DNA from: CBDAUN01 sp965214875
Lineage (GTDB): Bacteria; Pseudomonadota; Gammaproteobacteria; Arenicellales; JAJDZL01
Direction: 5' to 3'
Length of the DNA stretch: 64,000 nt
Assembly (NCBI GenBank): GCA_965214875.1
Contig: OZ243980.1
Coordinates: 434,001-498,000 of the forward strand
Shown: positions 17,567-25,757 of the stretch, one piece after another
Layout of the letters: each line of letters starts with the position of its first letter
Position numbering within the stretch: the stretch's first letter is position 1
Program-made: the position numbers and the translations under genes
Notes under the pieces: model-generated
Told to the model about the DNA's origin: nothing
What the model saw: the letters and a program-made list of their open reading frames with translations, nothing else
Database searches by the model: none

Positions 17567-18209
17567 AGTCTCACATGTATCTGAACCCGGACAATCGGCT
17601 TCGCGAAGCGGCTTGGCGGCGCTCGCCGAGCTGATCCGCAAGCTGGGGCTCGACGCGCATTTCGAGCGGCTGATGCCGGAGCCGGGCAGCAGCCGCGGCT
17701 TGCGCCCGGGGGCGCATCTGACGACGTTCATGATGATGATGCACGAGGGCTCTCGGCATCTGAGCGGAGTGGCGCAGCTGCTGGAGCTGCTCGGCTGCGA
17801 GCAGCTGCCGGGCGACGACGCCTTGGGCCGCACGCTGCATGCCCTGCAGCTGGCGGTCGCGCTGCACCATCGGAAAAGGGCGGCCCTGGACATCGACGCG
17901 ACCGCGGCGCTGCATGCCGATCGTCGGCCACATCGCCGAGACCGGCATGGCGGTGGCGGCGGAGTTCAGGGGCGGCTCGGTCTCGCCGAACGCGCGCAAC
18001 TACGAGTTCGTCCGCCAGTGCGAGCGCAATGGCATTCTGACAAGAGGCGACGTTTTCTAGCGGACGCAAGCTTTTGACAATGCGGGAAAGGAGGGCCGGC
18101 TCGGACCTTTTCGCCGAGGGGGTCGGCAATTGCCTCGGCATATTCGATAATAGATTGCTCGAACGCTTGCGCGCGCTGCGCGGGCGGATGCAGGCGAGGG
18201 GATTCGAAG

Positions 18210-19105
18210 ATGGACGAGAGCATTGCGAAGTTGAAGCTGGGCACGTTTTGCGGGCGGCGCGCCGCGCGCCGGCAGCTGGCCGAGGCCGAGCGCACGGTGG
18301 AGCTGTTTCCGGCGCTGAGCCGCAAGGAGCTGGCTCGGACGGTGTGCGAGCATCTGGACTGGCGCGCCGGTTCCGGCGAGGACAGCGTGCATGCGGGCTT
18401 GAAGCTGCTCGAGACGCTCGAGTCGCAGGGTGTTCTGGCGCTGCCGGCGAAGCGGCATGAAAGGAAGCTGCGCGGCGCGCTCAGGGCGCCGGACAGGACT
18501 GCGGCCGGCGAGCCGGGCGAGCGGCTCGAGTGCGGCTTGTCCGAACTGGGCGGGGTGTCGCTGGAGGTGGCGCAGTCCGAAGGCGACCGGGCGCTGTTCA
18601 ACGAGCTGGTGGACCGCTACCACGAGCTGGGGTATCGCCGGCCGGTGGGCTGCCATCTGAGATACTTCATCGTCGCCGGCGATGGCCGGCGGCTGGGATG
18701 CCTGCTGTTCCAGCGCGCCTCGAACAGGCTTCGGTGCCGCGACGAGTGGATCGGCTGGGACGGCCGGCGGTTCAACCGGCGGCTGGAGCGGGCGGTCTGC
18801 AACTCGAGGTTCCTGATCCTGCCGCGGGTGCGGGCGGAGAATCTGGCGAGCCATGCGCTGTCGGCGGCGCGGCTGGCGGACGACTGGCAGGCGCGCTGGC
18901 AGGTGCGCCCGGCGCTGGTCGAGACGTTCGTGGACGGGCGGATCCGCAAGGGCGCGAGCTGCCGCGCCGCGGGCTGGGAGCATGCCGGCCGCAGCGCGGG
19001 CGACCGCAGCAAGGGCAAGGCGCCCAAGGACGTGTATCTGAAGGCGCTGCAGGCCGATGCGAGAGCGGTCCTGCGCCACGAGCGGCGCACGCCGAGCCGG
19101 TGCGC
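18210..19105 (+). CDS. DUF4338 protein, related to Druantia protein DruA
   Basis: About 300 residues with the DUF4338 (PF14236) signature blocks in order: LSRKELARTVCEHLDW near residue 33, LKLLETLESQGVLALP near 66, YHELGYRRPVGCHLRYFI near 138, RDEWIGWDGRRFNRRLERAV near 175, NSRFLILPRVRAENLASH near 198, and ETFVD..IRKGASCRAAGWEHAGR near 240. The ATG at 18210 follows GAGGGG. DUF4338 is the DruA component of Druantia anti-phage systems, but single DUF4338 genes are also common beside transposases. Here it stands alone between two IS1380-like fragments, without DruB-E. The last residues before the stop at 19142 run into transposase-derived sequence, so the C-terminus is slightly altered. Confidence 0.78.
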
Positions 19106-19203
19106 AAGAAGCTGGGGCTCGACACCCATTTCGAGCGGCTGATGCCGGAGCCGGGCAGCAACCGCGGCTTGCGCCCGGGCGCGTATCTGGCCACGTTCAT
19201 GAT
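19090..19203 (+). mobile_element. Second IS1380-like transposase N-terminal fragment
   Basis: A repeat of the sequence at about 17636-17738 with a few changes. It reads VRKKLGLDTHFERLMPEPGS and NRGLRPGAYLATFM, then stops abruptly where the 505-bp NYN repeat begins. It is a partial duplicate left by recombination, not a functional element. Confidence 0.65.
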
Positions 19204-19707
19204 AAATAACTGCGTCTTTGCTTGTGAAAACGGGAAAAGGATTGCGAGCTGGATTGACACGTTTCTTCGCGGTTGCCGCTAGAAGCCGAATCAGGCGGGT
19301 TGAGCAAATGGGAAAAGCGCTTCATTCGACATTTTCGCCCTCTGCCGAATTTGAAACAGAATCCTAAAAAAATTCGAATTGCTGCAAGTGTTGCGTCGGG
19401 AATGCCGCGGCATTCCTCGTGGCAATGAACTGCAGACTCGCAGGCTCATACTCACCAATTTTTGGGTTTGGTGATTTTTGTTCCCGGAATTGAGTTTGGC
19501 AGCTGGCTTTTTTTCTCAGAGCGCTATTGGAAATGCGACGACAAAAGTCTGCATGCTTTTTCAATTGTTGAGAAGGATGCCGGTTTCCTGGCGTCAAGAG
19601 ACCCAACTGCTTATTTGTTTGAAGCTTTACGAGTCGCATCGGCTCTGCAATATCGCTGTCGTTCGTGACCACAATCGCACTGTCGTAGTTGTCAAGCCAA
19701 GCGTCAT
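19203..19707. repeat. ~505-bp direct repeat, copy 2 (see 10739-11242)
   Basis: Nearly identical to 10739-11242 from TAACTGCGTCTTTGCTTGTG to GTCAAGCCAAGCGTCAT. It holds the C-terminal part of the NYN gene (minus strand) and downstream non-coding sequence. Differences include a T-run of seven instead of five at about 19510. The two copies are 8 kb apart in direct orientation, so recombination between them could delete the ATPase/TOPRIM region. Confidence 0.85.
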
Positions 19708-20066
19708 TCAAAAGATGCGTAGCAAGATTTCTTTTCTTCGGTTTTCCTCACTTCAACAAGCCTCGGGTCATTAGATGAATCAGCAAGCGGCAACCGAACA
19801 GAATGAGTCAAGAAGTGACCACGAATAATTTCGACCTCTTTGCACGAGAGACTAAGTGCTCGCAAATAGGCATTTTGCCTATCAGGTTTCTGTCGGTCGG
19901 ATGGGCGTGACGAAACTGATGCGGTAAAGTATTTAACCTTCAGAATATCGTGGTGTGGTCGAAGGATTTCTTGAAATAAGCAAGAAAGATCAAGCCACTT
20001 GTAGGGAGTATTCTTAAGAGAGCCATAGTAAAGGTTGAAGCCGTCTACGTAAACGTATGTGCGCAT
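19415..20066 (-). pseudogene. NYN-domain (PIN-like) RNase gene, inactivated by a small deletion
   Basis: The start at 20066 (MRTYVYVDGFNLYYGSLK) gives the first catalytic aspartate of an NYN nuclease, and LRALSLSCKEVEIIRGHFLT follows. At about 19735 the expected EEK-GSDVNLA(T)HLL motif, which carries a second catalytic aspartate, is reduced: after EEK the sequence continues directly with bases encoding N-LATHLLND in another frame. A deletion of roughly a dozen bases therefore both removes the GSDV motif and shifts frame. The rest (NDAWLDNYDSAIVVTNDSD, LLTPG, HADFCRRI) continues downstream, with another frame change at the T7 run. The upstream leader has a CCCTGCGG/CCGCAGGG hairpin at 20116-20137. 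NYN proteins are RNA nucleases; this one should be dead. Confidence 0.75.
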
Positions 20067-20177
20067 GTTTCTCGTTTATAAAAAGGCGGAGGCCTCCTGC
20101 AGGAAAGCCCCCGCACCCTGCGGTCGAAGCCGCAGGGGTAGCAATTCAAAAATTATATAGCATTCCGTCTTGCTGAT

Positions 20178-20380
20178 TGTCCGGGCTCAGATACATGTGA
20201 GACTGCCCGCTCTTCCCCGTAGGACGTAGTCCGAAGGGGAAGAGCGGGCGCGCGAAAACATTTTCAGGTAGCATAGTGCTTGATTAAAACCCAACAGCCG
20301 AAAGGCGGGAGAGAGCACCATGCAAATCAAACATCCGCACCGCAAATTCTGCCGCCTCGACGCGATCCGCGACGAACTTT
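20178..20380 (+). mobile_element. IS481 copy B, left-end remnant
   Basis: It starts with the IS end TGTCCGGGCTCAGATACATG, contains the subterminal hairpin (20205-20249), the spacer and the first 20 codons of the transposase (ATG at 20321, MQIKHPHRKFCRLDAIRDE). It then switches abruptly to unrelated sequence at about 20380. The right end is absent, so the copy is immobile. Confidence 0.85.
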
Positions 20381-20739
20381 TGAGCCAGACAAGTGTCAAA
20401 AAAGACGTATAATTGGAGTTACATGGTCCGTAGCACCTGCGCTGCACAGGAATGATCCACCGTACGGATCCACGCCGATCGTGGACAGTCATGCTGTCGA
20501 TTCGAGGCCATTCAGGGGAATGGATATGGGGAGACCGGCCCCGCTAGAGACAACATCCGGAACAGCGAGCGTGATCGCGGACAGTATTGTCGAACTCACG
20601 GTAACCAGGCGAGAACTCACTTATGGGCAGAGTCCAAGCCAGTGCATCTCACTCTCTTTCGAGTTATTGCACAAACTGGGGCCAGCGGGGTTAGTCCCCG
20701 ACCGTCTAGCTAACGCAGTTTCAGAGATTTTATTGGATT
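20381..20739. other. Unassigned stretch upstream of parDE
   Basis: About 360 bp between the truncated IS481 end and parD. A forward frame stays open over much of it but shows no known family, and no start with a ribosome binding site is evident. It presumably holds the parDE promoter. Confidence 0.45.
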
Positions 20740-20991
20740 ATGGCAAGCCTGAACATTTCCCTGCCCAGTGCGCTGAAGGACTGGGTTGAGGGACAAGCCG
20801 AAACGGGGCGTTATGACAACGCTAGCGAGTACGTGCGCGAGCTGATCCGTCATGATCAGGCCCGGGCCGGGAAGATCGCGGCCATGCAGAAGCGGGTTGA
20901 CGAAGCCTTCGCGAGTGGTGTCGGCCGGCAGAGTCTGGACGAAATCTGGACAGCGGCATCAAAGTCGGTCCCGGCCGTGCGTGGCGATTAA
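20740..20991 (+). CDS. parD: ParD-like ribbon-helix-helix antitoxin
   Basis: An 83-residue protein. The N-terminal ribbon-helix-helix, MASLNISLPSALKDWVEGQA, followed by RYDNASEYVRELIRHDQAR, is the classic ParD DNA-binding domain. The acidic C-terminal part (AFASGVGRQSLDEIWTAA) would wrap the toxin. It represses its own promoter in complex with ParE in known cases. It is immediately upstream of parE with an 11-base overlap, which argues for a complete and probably functional module among decayed neighbours. Confidence 0.92.
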   Translation: MASLNISLPSALKDWVEGQAETGRYDNASEYVRELIRHDQARAGKIAAMQKRVDEAFASGVGRQSLDEIWTAASKSVPAVRGD

Positions 20992-21304
20992 ATTTTCACG
21001 CGAAGCCGAGAATGATCTACTCGGCATTTTCCGGTATGGCATCCAGCATTACGGGTTGGCGCGGGCGGAACACTACAAACGTGAACTGGACAAGAGTTTT
21101 CGTCTCTTGTCCGACCATCCCCGCATGGCCCGGTTGCGATACGAGATCGCCCCTCCGGTCCGCATCATGCCGGCACAACGGCATCTGATTGTCTACACGC
21201 TGCTCGAAGAGGACGAGACGGTGTTCGTTTTGCGGATCCGCCATCAGCACGAAAACTGGATAGAGCAACCCCAGACGCAGGCTCGTCGCAGACGGGAATC
21301 CTGA
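20981..21304 (+). CDS. parE: ParE-like RelE/ParE superfamily toxin
   Basis: A 107-residue RelE/ParE-fold protein: VAIKFSREAENDLLGIFRYG at the start, YKRELDKSFRLLSDHPRMARLR in the middle, and the C-terminal strands HLIVYTLLEEDETVFVLRIRHQHENW. The GTG at 20981 is chosen because it begins right at the family N-terminus and overlaps the parD stop, indicating coupled translation. ParE toxins inhibit DNA gyrase; relatives act as ribosome-dependent RNases, so the target is inferred from the ParD partner. The frame is intact. Confidence 0.92.
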   Translation: MAIKFSREAENDLLGIFRYGIQHYGLARAEHYKRELDKSFRLLSDHPRMARLRYEIAPPVRIMPAQRHLIVYTLLEEDETVFVLRIRHQHENWIEQPQTQARRRRES

Positions 21305-21529
21305 TTCTTAAGTGTAACTCGGTATCTCCCAACCCTCAAAACGCGCTCACAGGGCCTCTCCCGGCCTCAGATTGGAAAAAATATCGCAAACTTCAGCCTT
21401 CTTCAGGCGTTTTTTTGGGTCTATATTAGCAAACGATGCGCAGGCTGATTGTTGGCACCGCTCTGGGATAGATCACTTCTGCCGCATAGGCAGTTGCGAA
21501 TATCGAACGGGTCCCTAGTTCCAATTGCC

Positions 21530-21793
21530 GCGAGCTTCGCAGCGACTTCGACGCCGATGCGCTCCATTTGATGCTATGCATGCTCGCCTTCAATCTGTTC
21601 GTGCTACTGCGCCGCGTACCGGATGTGAGCTGCGAGTCGCTGCGCATCAAGACCTTTCGCCGCCGGCCCTGCTGCAGGGTGTGCAAGATCGTGCGCCATG
21701 CCGGGGCCGGGCCTTGAAGCTGTGCGACGCTCAGGCGGCGCGGCGTTTGAGCGAGGCGGTCGGCATGATCCGCGCGATGGCCCTGGCACCGTA
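21530..21793 (+). mobile_element. IS1380-like transposase C-terminal remnant
   Basis: One frame reads RSDFDADALHLMLCMLAFNL, then LFVLLRRVPDVSC and LRIKTFRRRP, matching the helix-rich C-terminus of IS1380-type transposases. The frame then shifts and ends EAVGMIRAMALAP at 21793. The N-terminal part is not adjacent. It is probably the distal end of an element like the one at 16262-18075, separated by later rearrangement. Confidence 0.55.
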
Positions 21794-21798
21794 GCCCC

Positions 21799-23126
21799 CC
21801 ATAAGCGTTAACTTGTTTTGACTAGTTTCCAGAGCCAGTGTTCTTCCGCCCGTATCGTTCAATTTGTGGCATTCGTTCAGCCGGCCCTGCTGCGATTGAC
21901 GACCGGTTTTCCAGCACATCGGCAATCCTGATGCCTGGATCAATCGCTTGATGCATCTGATGGAGCATAAACTTGAACTCTCGATGCCTGCTCGGCGTGT
22001 TGCGAAGAGTGGAGTTCGTATACCCAGGGGAAATGGCCGCCGCATGGTGGATGAGTCTTGCGGCCAGTAGCGCTGCGAACAGTTTTCCATATATCCATGC
22101 CGTTGCGCTTTCAGGATCGTGCTTGGGCAGGCGACCGAGCTGGGCGATGGACTTGAAGCGCTTGAAGACCAGCTCGACCCGCCACCGAATCCGATACCAT
22201 TCCAGAACCTGATCAGGAGGGAATTCCGAGGTTTCAGGGCCTTGCCTCTCGCCGACGCATTGCCGCGCAGTTTCTTTTCGGCAATGGCGATCGCAGCATC
22301 CGACTTGCGAATGGCACAGACTCGCCCGGCCACTCTGGAGACCGGGTCTTTCGGCCCGACGGTCACTGACCGCGCACCCGCGTTGCCGTAATCCGCCAGA
22401 GCACGGACGCTCTGAAGCAGGTTGAACAGGCTGCCGTCCGATGCCCGCAAGGGCAGTGATCCCGTGTTCACGCGAACCAGGGACCCGCCCTCCGGTCTGC
22501 ACAGCATGGGCGATGCTCCGAGCGGTCGAATGGTCGCGACCGCCAATCAGGCAGTCGCCCTCTGAAACCGGAAACCGGGCAAAGCATTCGCCCGCACCCC
22601 CGCCTTTCGTTCGGGCTGGCTTGAAGTGGTCGCACTGCAGGGACGGAACGCGGACCGAGTAGTGAATTCTCCGCAGAGAGCCGGTCCGGCCGGGTTCCTT
22701 GACGGTCGCTGCATCCGCCAGACGCATCTCGAGAACAGGACTAGGAGGCAGGTCCCGCAACAGGCCCTGTTCCGAAAACAGGGCCTGGCATAAGGCCTGA
22801 AGCCAGGGTCCGGCCTTGATCAGGCGCTTCATCGGCGCTGCTGGAGACAACTCCGCCAAGCCGCTCTGGCGGGCCCGCACAGCCGTTTCCGATCAGGAAT
22901 GGCCGCAACCTAGGTGAAGCAGCAACACCCGAAGCAAATGCTCCGGGGACTTGTTCTTGCGCAATCCCTTCAATACCCCGGATCGCAGGGCCATGCCTTC
23001 CCAACCCGCCGGAAGGAAGCCCATGTGCAAATCCCAGTCCTCTTTCAGGTCTGACAGCTCCAAAAGATAAACGCACAGACATTGTGCCAGTTGATCAGGG
23101 CAATTAAAACAAGTTAACGCTTATGG
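21799..23126 (-). mobile_element. IS4-family insertion sequence with degenerate transposase
   Basis: Perfect 21-bp terminal inverted repeats (21799-21819, CCATAAGCGTTAACTTGTTT..., and its complement 23106-23126) bound a 1.33-kb element. The minus strand encodes an IS4-type transposase in pieces. One frame gives VRVNTGSLPLRASDGSLFNL and AGRVCAIRKSDAAIAIAEKK; after a frame change at about 22230 another gives YRIRWRVELVFKRFKS and LPKHDPESATAWIYGKL, the YREK-type C-terminal catalytic region. The N-terminal third is also out of frame. Several frameshifts make the element inactive unless helped in trans. Confidence 0.82.
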
Positions 23127-23214
23127 CAGCCCCCCCCCTTAAAAAAATTGTCCCGGTCGCGAAAAAAGCTGTTGTGTCCCAGCGCGTTCCGGACTGTCAT
23201 TGATTCTTCGCCCT

Positions 23215-23345
23215 GTTTCCGCCCCGTAGCCTCTTGCGCGCCGGCAAATCCGGCCGGCATCGCTGCCGCAAGCGCCGGAATTTCCCCGCGCCGCGTATTT
23301 CAGCGAAAAATCCGCCCGAAAAAATCTCTAACGCGGATTTTGGGC
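23215..23345. repeat. Dispersed ~140-bp repeat, copy 2 (inverted)
   Basis: Reverse complement of the unit at 11245-11385. It ends CTCTAACGCGGATTTTGGG, preceded by a GC-rich tail that is only partly conserved. It abuts the truncated methyltransferase fragment, marking the breakpoint. Confidence 0.55.
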
Positions 23346-23680
23346 GAAATGAGACAGATCAATATCCAATCCAATAATGCGGCCATGAGGAAACAAATCG
23401 GTCCAGACAGCGAGACCGATTCCAGTTAGGATTCCGAGCTCTACTAACGTTACATCCTCCCGTCCAACGAACGGACGCAGTGCATGTTCGTAATATCGAC
23501 CATAGTTGTGGCGCAGAGGGCTCATCCGGTCCCCGCCCCGCATCCCGCCCCTACTAAGTTCAGTCCGGCTGCGAGGGTCGAAATCACTCACCACGTTCCG
23601 ACTTACATCAGCTACTAATCCACCGTACCGTTGCTCTTTTTCAACCAGCCAACTTCTCGAACCGGGGGCGACGCTCTACG
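23346..23680 (-). pseudogene. SAM-dependent methyltransferase-like fragment, 3' truncated
   Basis: A minus-strand frame, open from a stop near 23680, reads YGGLVADVSRNVVSDFDPRS, then HNYGRYYEHALRPFVGRED, VTLVELGILTGIGLAVWTDL and FPHGRIIGLDIDLS. The VELGILTG...GLDID pattern resembles motif I and the following acidic strand of class I methyltransferases of the macrocin O-methyltransferase/cephalosporin-hydroxylase type. The protein ends where the dispersed repeat begins, so only the N-terminal third remains. Specific activity cannot be assigned. Confidence 0.45.
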
Positions 23681-24031
23681 TGCATAATGAATGAGAATTT
23701 GGTGGCTAGCAAGCTTCAAAAATCTGTTGGGACTTAAATTCACTGATGTTAAACCTCCAAATTAATTGCATGAAAGGTCATAGAGCTCCAGGCACTTGCT
23801 CTGCAAGACAGAAGCTAGGTCACCTTATACGCGACTATCTCATCGATAGAAAAAGGATTTGCTATGGATCCGCAAGAATCTGTTGGGATATTGCCGTGTT
23901 CAGAACTGATTTGAGTTTGGGAAGTTTGTGCTGCTTTAAGTTTTCGCGCCTTTTGGTTGTTGGATTTCAGTGCTTGTGAGGATTGTTTCTTGCGCGGAGT
24001 CGATTTGGTGGGACATTGGGCGCTGGTGCGC
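23681..24031. other. Intergenic stretch without recognisable gene
   Basis: About 350 bp between the methyltransferase fragment and the tsaD stop. No frame resembles a known protein and no RNA gene was recognised. Confidence 0.45.
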
Positions 24032-25063
24032 CTAAGTGCTTTGTGGACATTGTAGCGGCGGAAGGCTGTCTAGTGCCCATCGCGGATATACGGCGTATTT
24101 CGAACCTTTGGAGCTCTCGCTTTCCAGCCTCAAATATCCCGCGTAGGCAATCATGGCGCCGTTGTCTGTACAAAGGTCCAGACTTGGAAAGTATGCATTG
24201 CCGCCAGCGTTCGCGACTAGATCGGATATGCGTTCACGCAGTGTTTGATTGGCGCCAACGCCGCCGGCGACTACAAGCGCTTTGCGTCCTGTTTGCATCA
24301 AAGCCTTTCGGCACTTGATGATCAGCGTGTCCACTGCAGCGTCCTGAAACGCCCAGGCTAGATCGGAAACCGTTTGGCGATCAAGGGCAAGCCTTGATGC
24401 CGTTTCAACAGCCTGAGTCTTCAAGCCGGAAAAACTGAAATCTAAATTGTCGCTATGCGCCATGGGTCGGGAGAATCGGAATCGGTCAGGTACGCCATGA
24501 TGCGCGGATTTTTCGATACTAGGTCCGCCCGGATATTGCAACCCAAGAACGCTAGCGAATTTGTCAAACCCTTCACCGGCGGCATCATCTCGGGTTTGCC
24601 CGAGAATTTCGTATGAACCTGGCGATTGCACATCGACCAGCATTGTATGTCCGCCCGATACTAAAAGAGACACGAACGGATAGTCTGGCTTATTGTCGGC
24701 CAGCATTGGCGAAAGCAAATGCCCTTCCATATGATGAACGCCAACTGCTTTGATCCGAAGTGCCTTTGCCAATGCGTTGGCAACGGTTGCTCCTACAAGC
24801 AGCGCACCGACTAGGCCCGGTCCTGCTGTATAGCTGATGGCTCCAATATCGCGCTTTGCCAGCCCCGCCTGCGTCAGTACGGCATCGATTGAAGGCAGAA
24901 CCTTCAATATGTGGTCGCGCGCCGCAAGCTCTGGAACGATTCCGCCGTAGGGCTTATGAATTTCGATTTGTGAAGCAAGTCGATGCGCCACCAAGCCGCG
25001 TTCGGAATCGTATAGTCCGATTCCGGTGTCATCGCATGATGTCTCGATTCCTAGGACTTTCAT
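24032..25063 (-). CDS. tsaD: tRNA threonylcarbamoyladenosine biosynthesis protein TsaD
   Basis: A 343-residue Kae1/TsaD ATPase that, with TsaB and TsaE, transfers the threonylcarbamoyl group to A37 of ANN-reading tRNAs. Motifs: MKVLGIETSCDDTG at the N-terminus, metal-binding VGVHHMEGH near residue 108, the phosphate loop LLVSGGHT near 132, and CTDNGAMIAY near 300. Start at 25063; the open frame upstream to 25168 is not family-like. It is divergent from rpsU, the arrangement common in Gammaproteobacteria. Complete. Confidence 0.96.
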   Translation of the reverse strand: MKVLGIETSCDDTGIGLYDSERGLVAHRLASQIEIHKPYGGIVPELAARDHILKVLPSIDAVLTQAGLAKRDIGAISYTAGPGLVGALLVGATVANALAKALRIKAVGVHHMEGHLLSPMLADNKPDYPFVSLLVSGGHTMLVDVQSPGSYEILGQTRDDAAGEGFDKFASVLGLQYPGGPSIEKSAHHGVPDRFRFSRPMAHSDNLDFSFSGLKTQAVETASRLALDRQTVSDLAWAFQDAAVDTLIIKCRKALMQTGRKALVVAGGVGANQTLRERISDLVANAGGNAYFPSLDLCTDNGAMIAYAGYLRLESESSKGSKYAVYPRWALDSLPPLQCPQST

Positions 25064-25184
25064 CGCAAGCAGGCCATTTTGCACGAACAGATTTCCGTCA
25101 TTGAGCCGGAATGTTTTGACAACATGCCGGCAGTTTGGAGTGGTTCGACACTTCTGAGAAAAAGGCAATGTTTCCGCAGATTTC

Positions 25185-25214
25185 GTTGCGAAAAACGCAA
25201 GTCGGGTATAGAAT
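25185..25214 (+). promoter_or_regulatory. Possible rpsU promoter
   Basis: A TTGCGA box followed by TATAGAAT at about 15-16 bp spacing, 65 bp upstream of the rpsU ATG. The spacing is short of the ideal 17 bp, so this is tentative. Confidence 0.3.
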
Positions 25215-25278
25215 TATGTCCTAACGACAGTATTGTTGTTCAACTAAATTATTTCTGCTCATGGAGGTAGGTACAAAT

Positions 25279-25497
25279 ATGCCAAGTGTTCGTGTTCGTA
25301 CGGATGAACCGTTCGATGTCATTTTGCGTCGCTTTCGGCGTTCATGCGAGAAGGCTGGCGTTTTTAGCGAAACGCGCAGACGACAGTTCTACGAAAAGCC
25401 TACTAGCGTACGCAAACGCAAAGCGGCGGCAGCAGTAAAGCGCGAAGAGAAGCGCGCGATGCGCCAGCGCGGCTACTACCGCAGCCATTCTCACTGA
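25279..25497 (+). CDS. rpsU: 30S ribosomal protein bS21
   Basis: A 72-residue basic protein beginning MPSVRVRTDEPFDVILRRFR, then SCEKAGVFSETRRRQFYEKP, the bS21 hallmark, with an RGYYR-rich tail. The ATG at 25279 is preceded by GGAGG (25264-25268). bS21 helps start translation on the 30S subunit. In many Gammaproteobacteria rpsU is followed by dnaG and rpoD; here neither follows, since the next gene is a convergent glutamine-synthetase-like gene, so that operon is broken. Confidence 0.96.
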   Translation: MPSVRVRTDEPFDVILRRFRRSCEKAGVFSETRRRQFYEKPTSVRKRKAAAAVKREEKRAMRQRGYYRSHSH

Positions 25498-25709
25498 TAC
25501 CCTTATCTCTCGTTATTTGGCCAGTATGCATGGGGTTGCGAACGCCCCGGACCAGTAGCAGGGATCAAGGCGTGTACTGGCCATAAGCCGGTGCTTGAGC
25601 CGATCTCGATGAATTCTGCCGCGCGATAGCATCTGCTGTCGGAGCGGTTTTTGTCGACAAAGCCCTCAATCAGCAGTACCGGATGTCCGAAACGCCTAGA
25701 TCTGTAAGA

Positions 25710-25729
25710 GCAAATTCCATGGAATTTGC
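25710..25729. repeat. Perfect 20-bp palindrome downstream of the glutamine-synthetase-like gene
   Basis: GCAAATTCCATGGAATTTGC is its own reverse complement. It lies between the convergent rpsU and glutamine-synthetase-like genes, 29 bp past the latter's stop. There is no T-run and no loop, so it is not a standard terminator; it may be a protein-binding site or chance. Confidence 0.5.
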
Positions 25730-25757
25730 CCCTACAAGCAATGTGATCGATGGTTAA

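Larger units (their letters stand above)
16405..17593 (-). mobile_element. IS481-family insertion sequence, copy A (complete, 1189 bp)
   Basis: The ends are TGTACTGGTTCAATACATAT (16405 on) and, as reverse complement, TGTCCGGGTTCAGATACATG (ending 17593), an imperfect terminal inverted repeat beginning TGT. The element is flanked by the 5-bp direct repeat ATCGG (16400-16404 and 17594-17598), a target-site duplication. It carries one transposase gene and a strong hairpin at 17522-17566 between the left end and the gene. A second nearly complete copy is at 34118-35246 and partial copies are at 20178-20380 and about 46439-46580. Confidence 0.93.
16262..18075 (+). pseudogene. IS1380-like transposase, split by an IS481 element and frameshifted
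   Basis: An ATG at 16359 (MDIQSYKISTTKDKS) begins a transposase that is cut after 15 codons at 16404 by the IS481 element. It resumes at 17594 (ASRSGLAALAELIRKLGLD). Joining the flanks after removing the IS and one 5-bp duplication restores the frame. The resumed part reads like an IS1380-type enzyme: FERLMPEPGSSRGLRPG, QLLELLGCEQLPGDDALG, ALDIDAT with the first catalytic aspartate. It changes frame near 17915 (MPIVGHIAETGMAVAAEF, NARNYEFVRQCE). The C-terminal half is missing; a similar C-terminus lies at 21530-21793. It was clearly already resident when IS481 inserted. Confidence 0.75.

Noticed and set aside
16451..17584. Long frames opposite the IS481 transposases (also 34127-35200)
   Set aside because: Low-complexity antisense shadows of the DDE transposase genes, with no family features.
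18057..19079. 340-residue minus-strand frame over the DUF4338 gene
   Set aside because: Arg/Ala/Pro-rich shadow; the plus strand carries all DUF4338 motifs.
18210..19105. Complete Druantia defence system
   Set aside because: Only the DUF4338 gene is present; no helicase DruE or other components lie nearby.
21390..21415. Terminator downstream of parE (GCCTTCTTCAGGC followed by T-run)
   Set aside because: The stem is only four base pairs, too weak to call with confidence.
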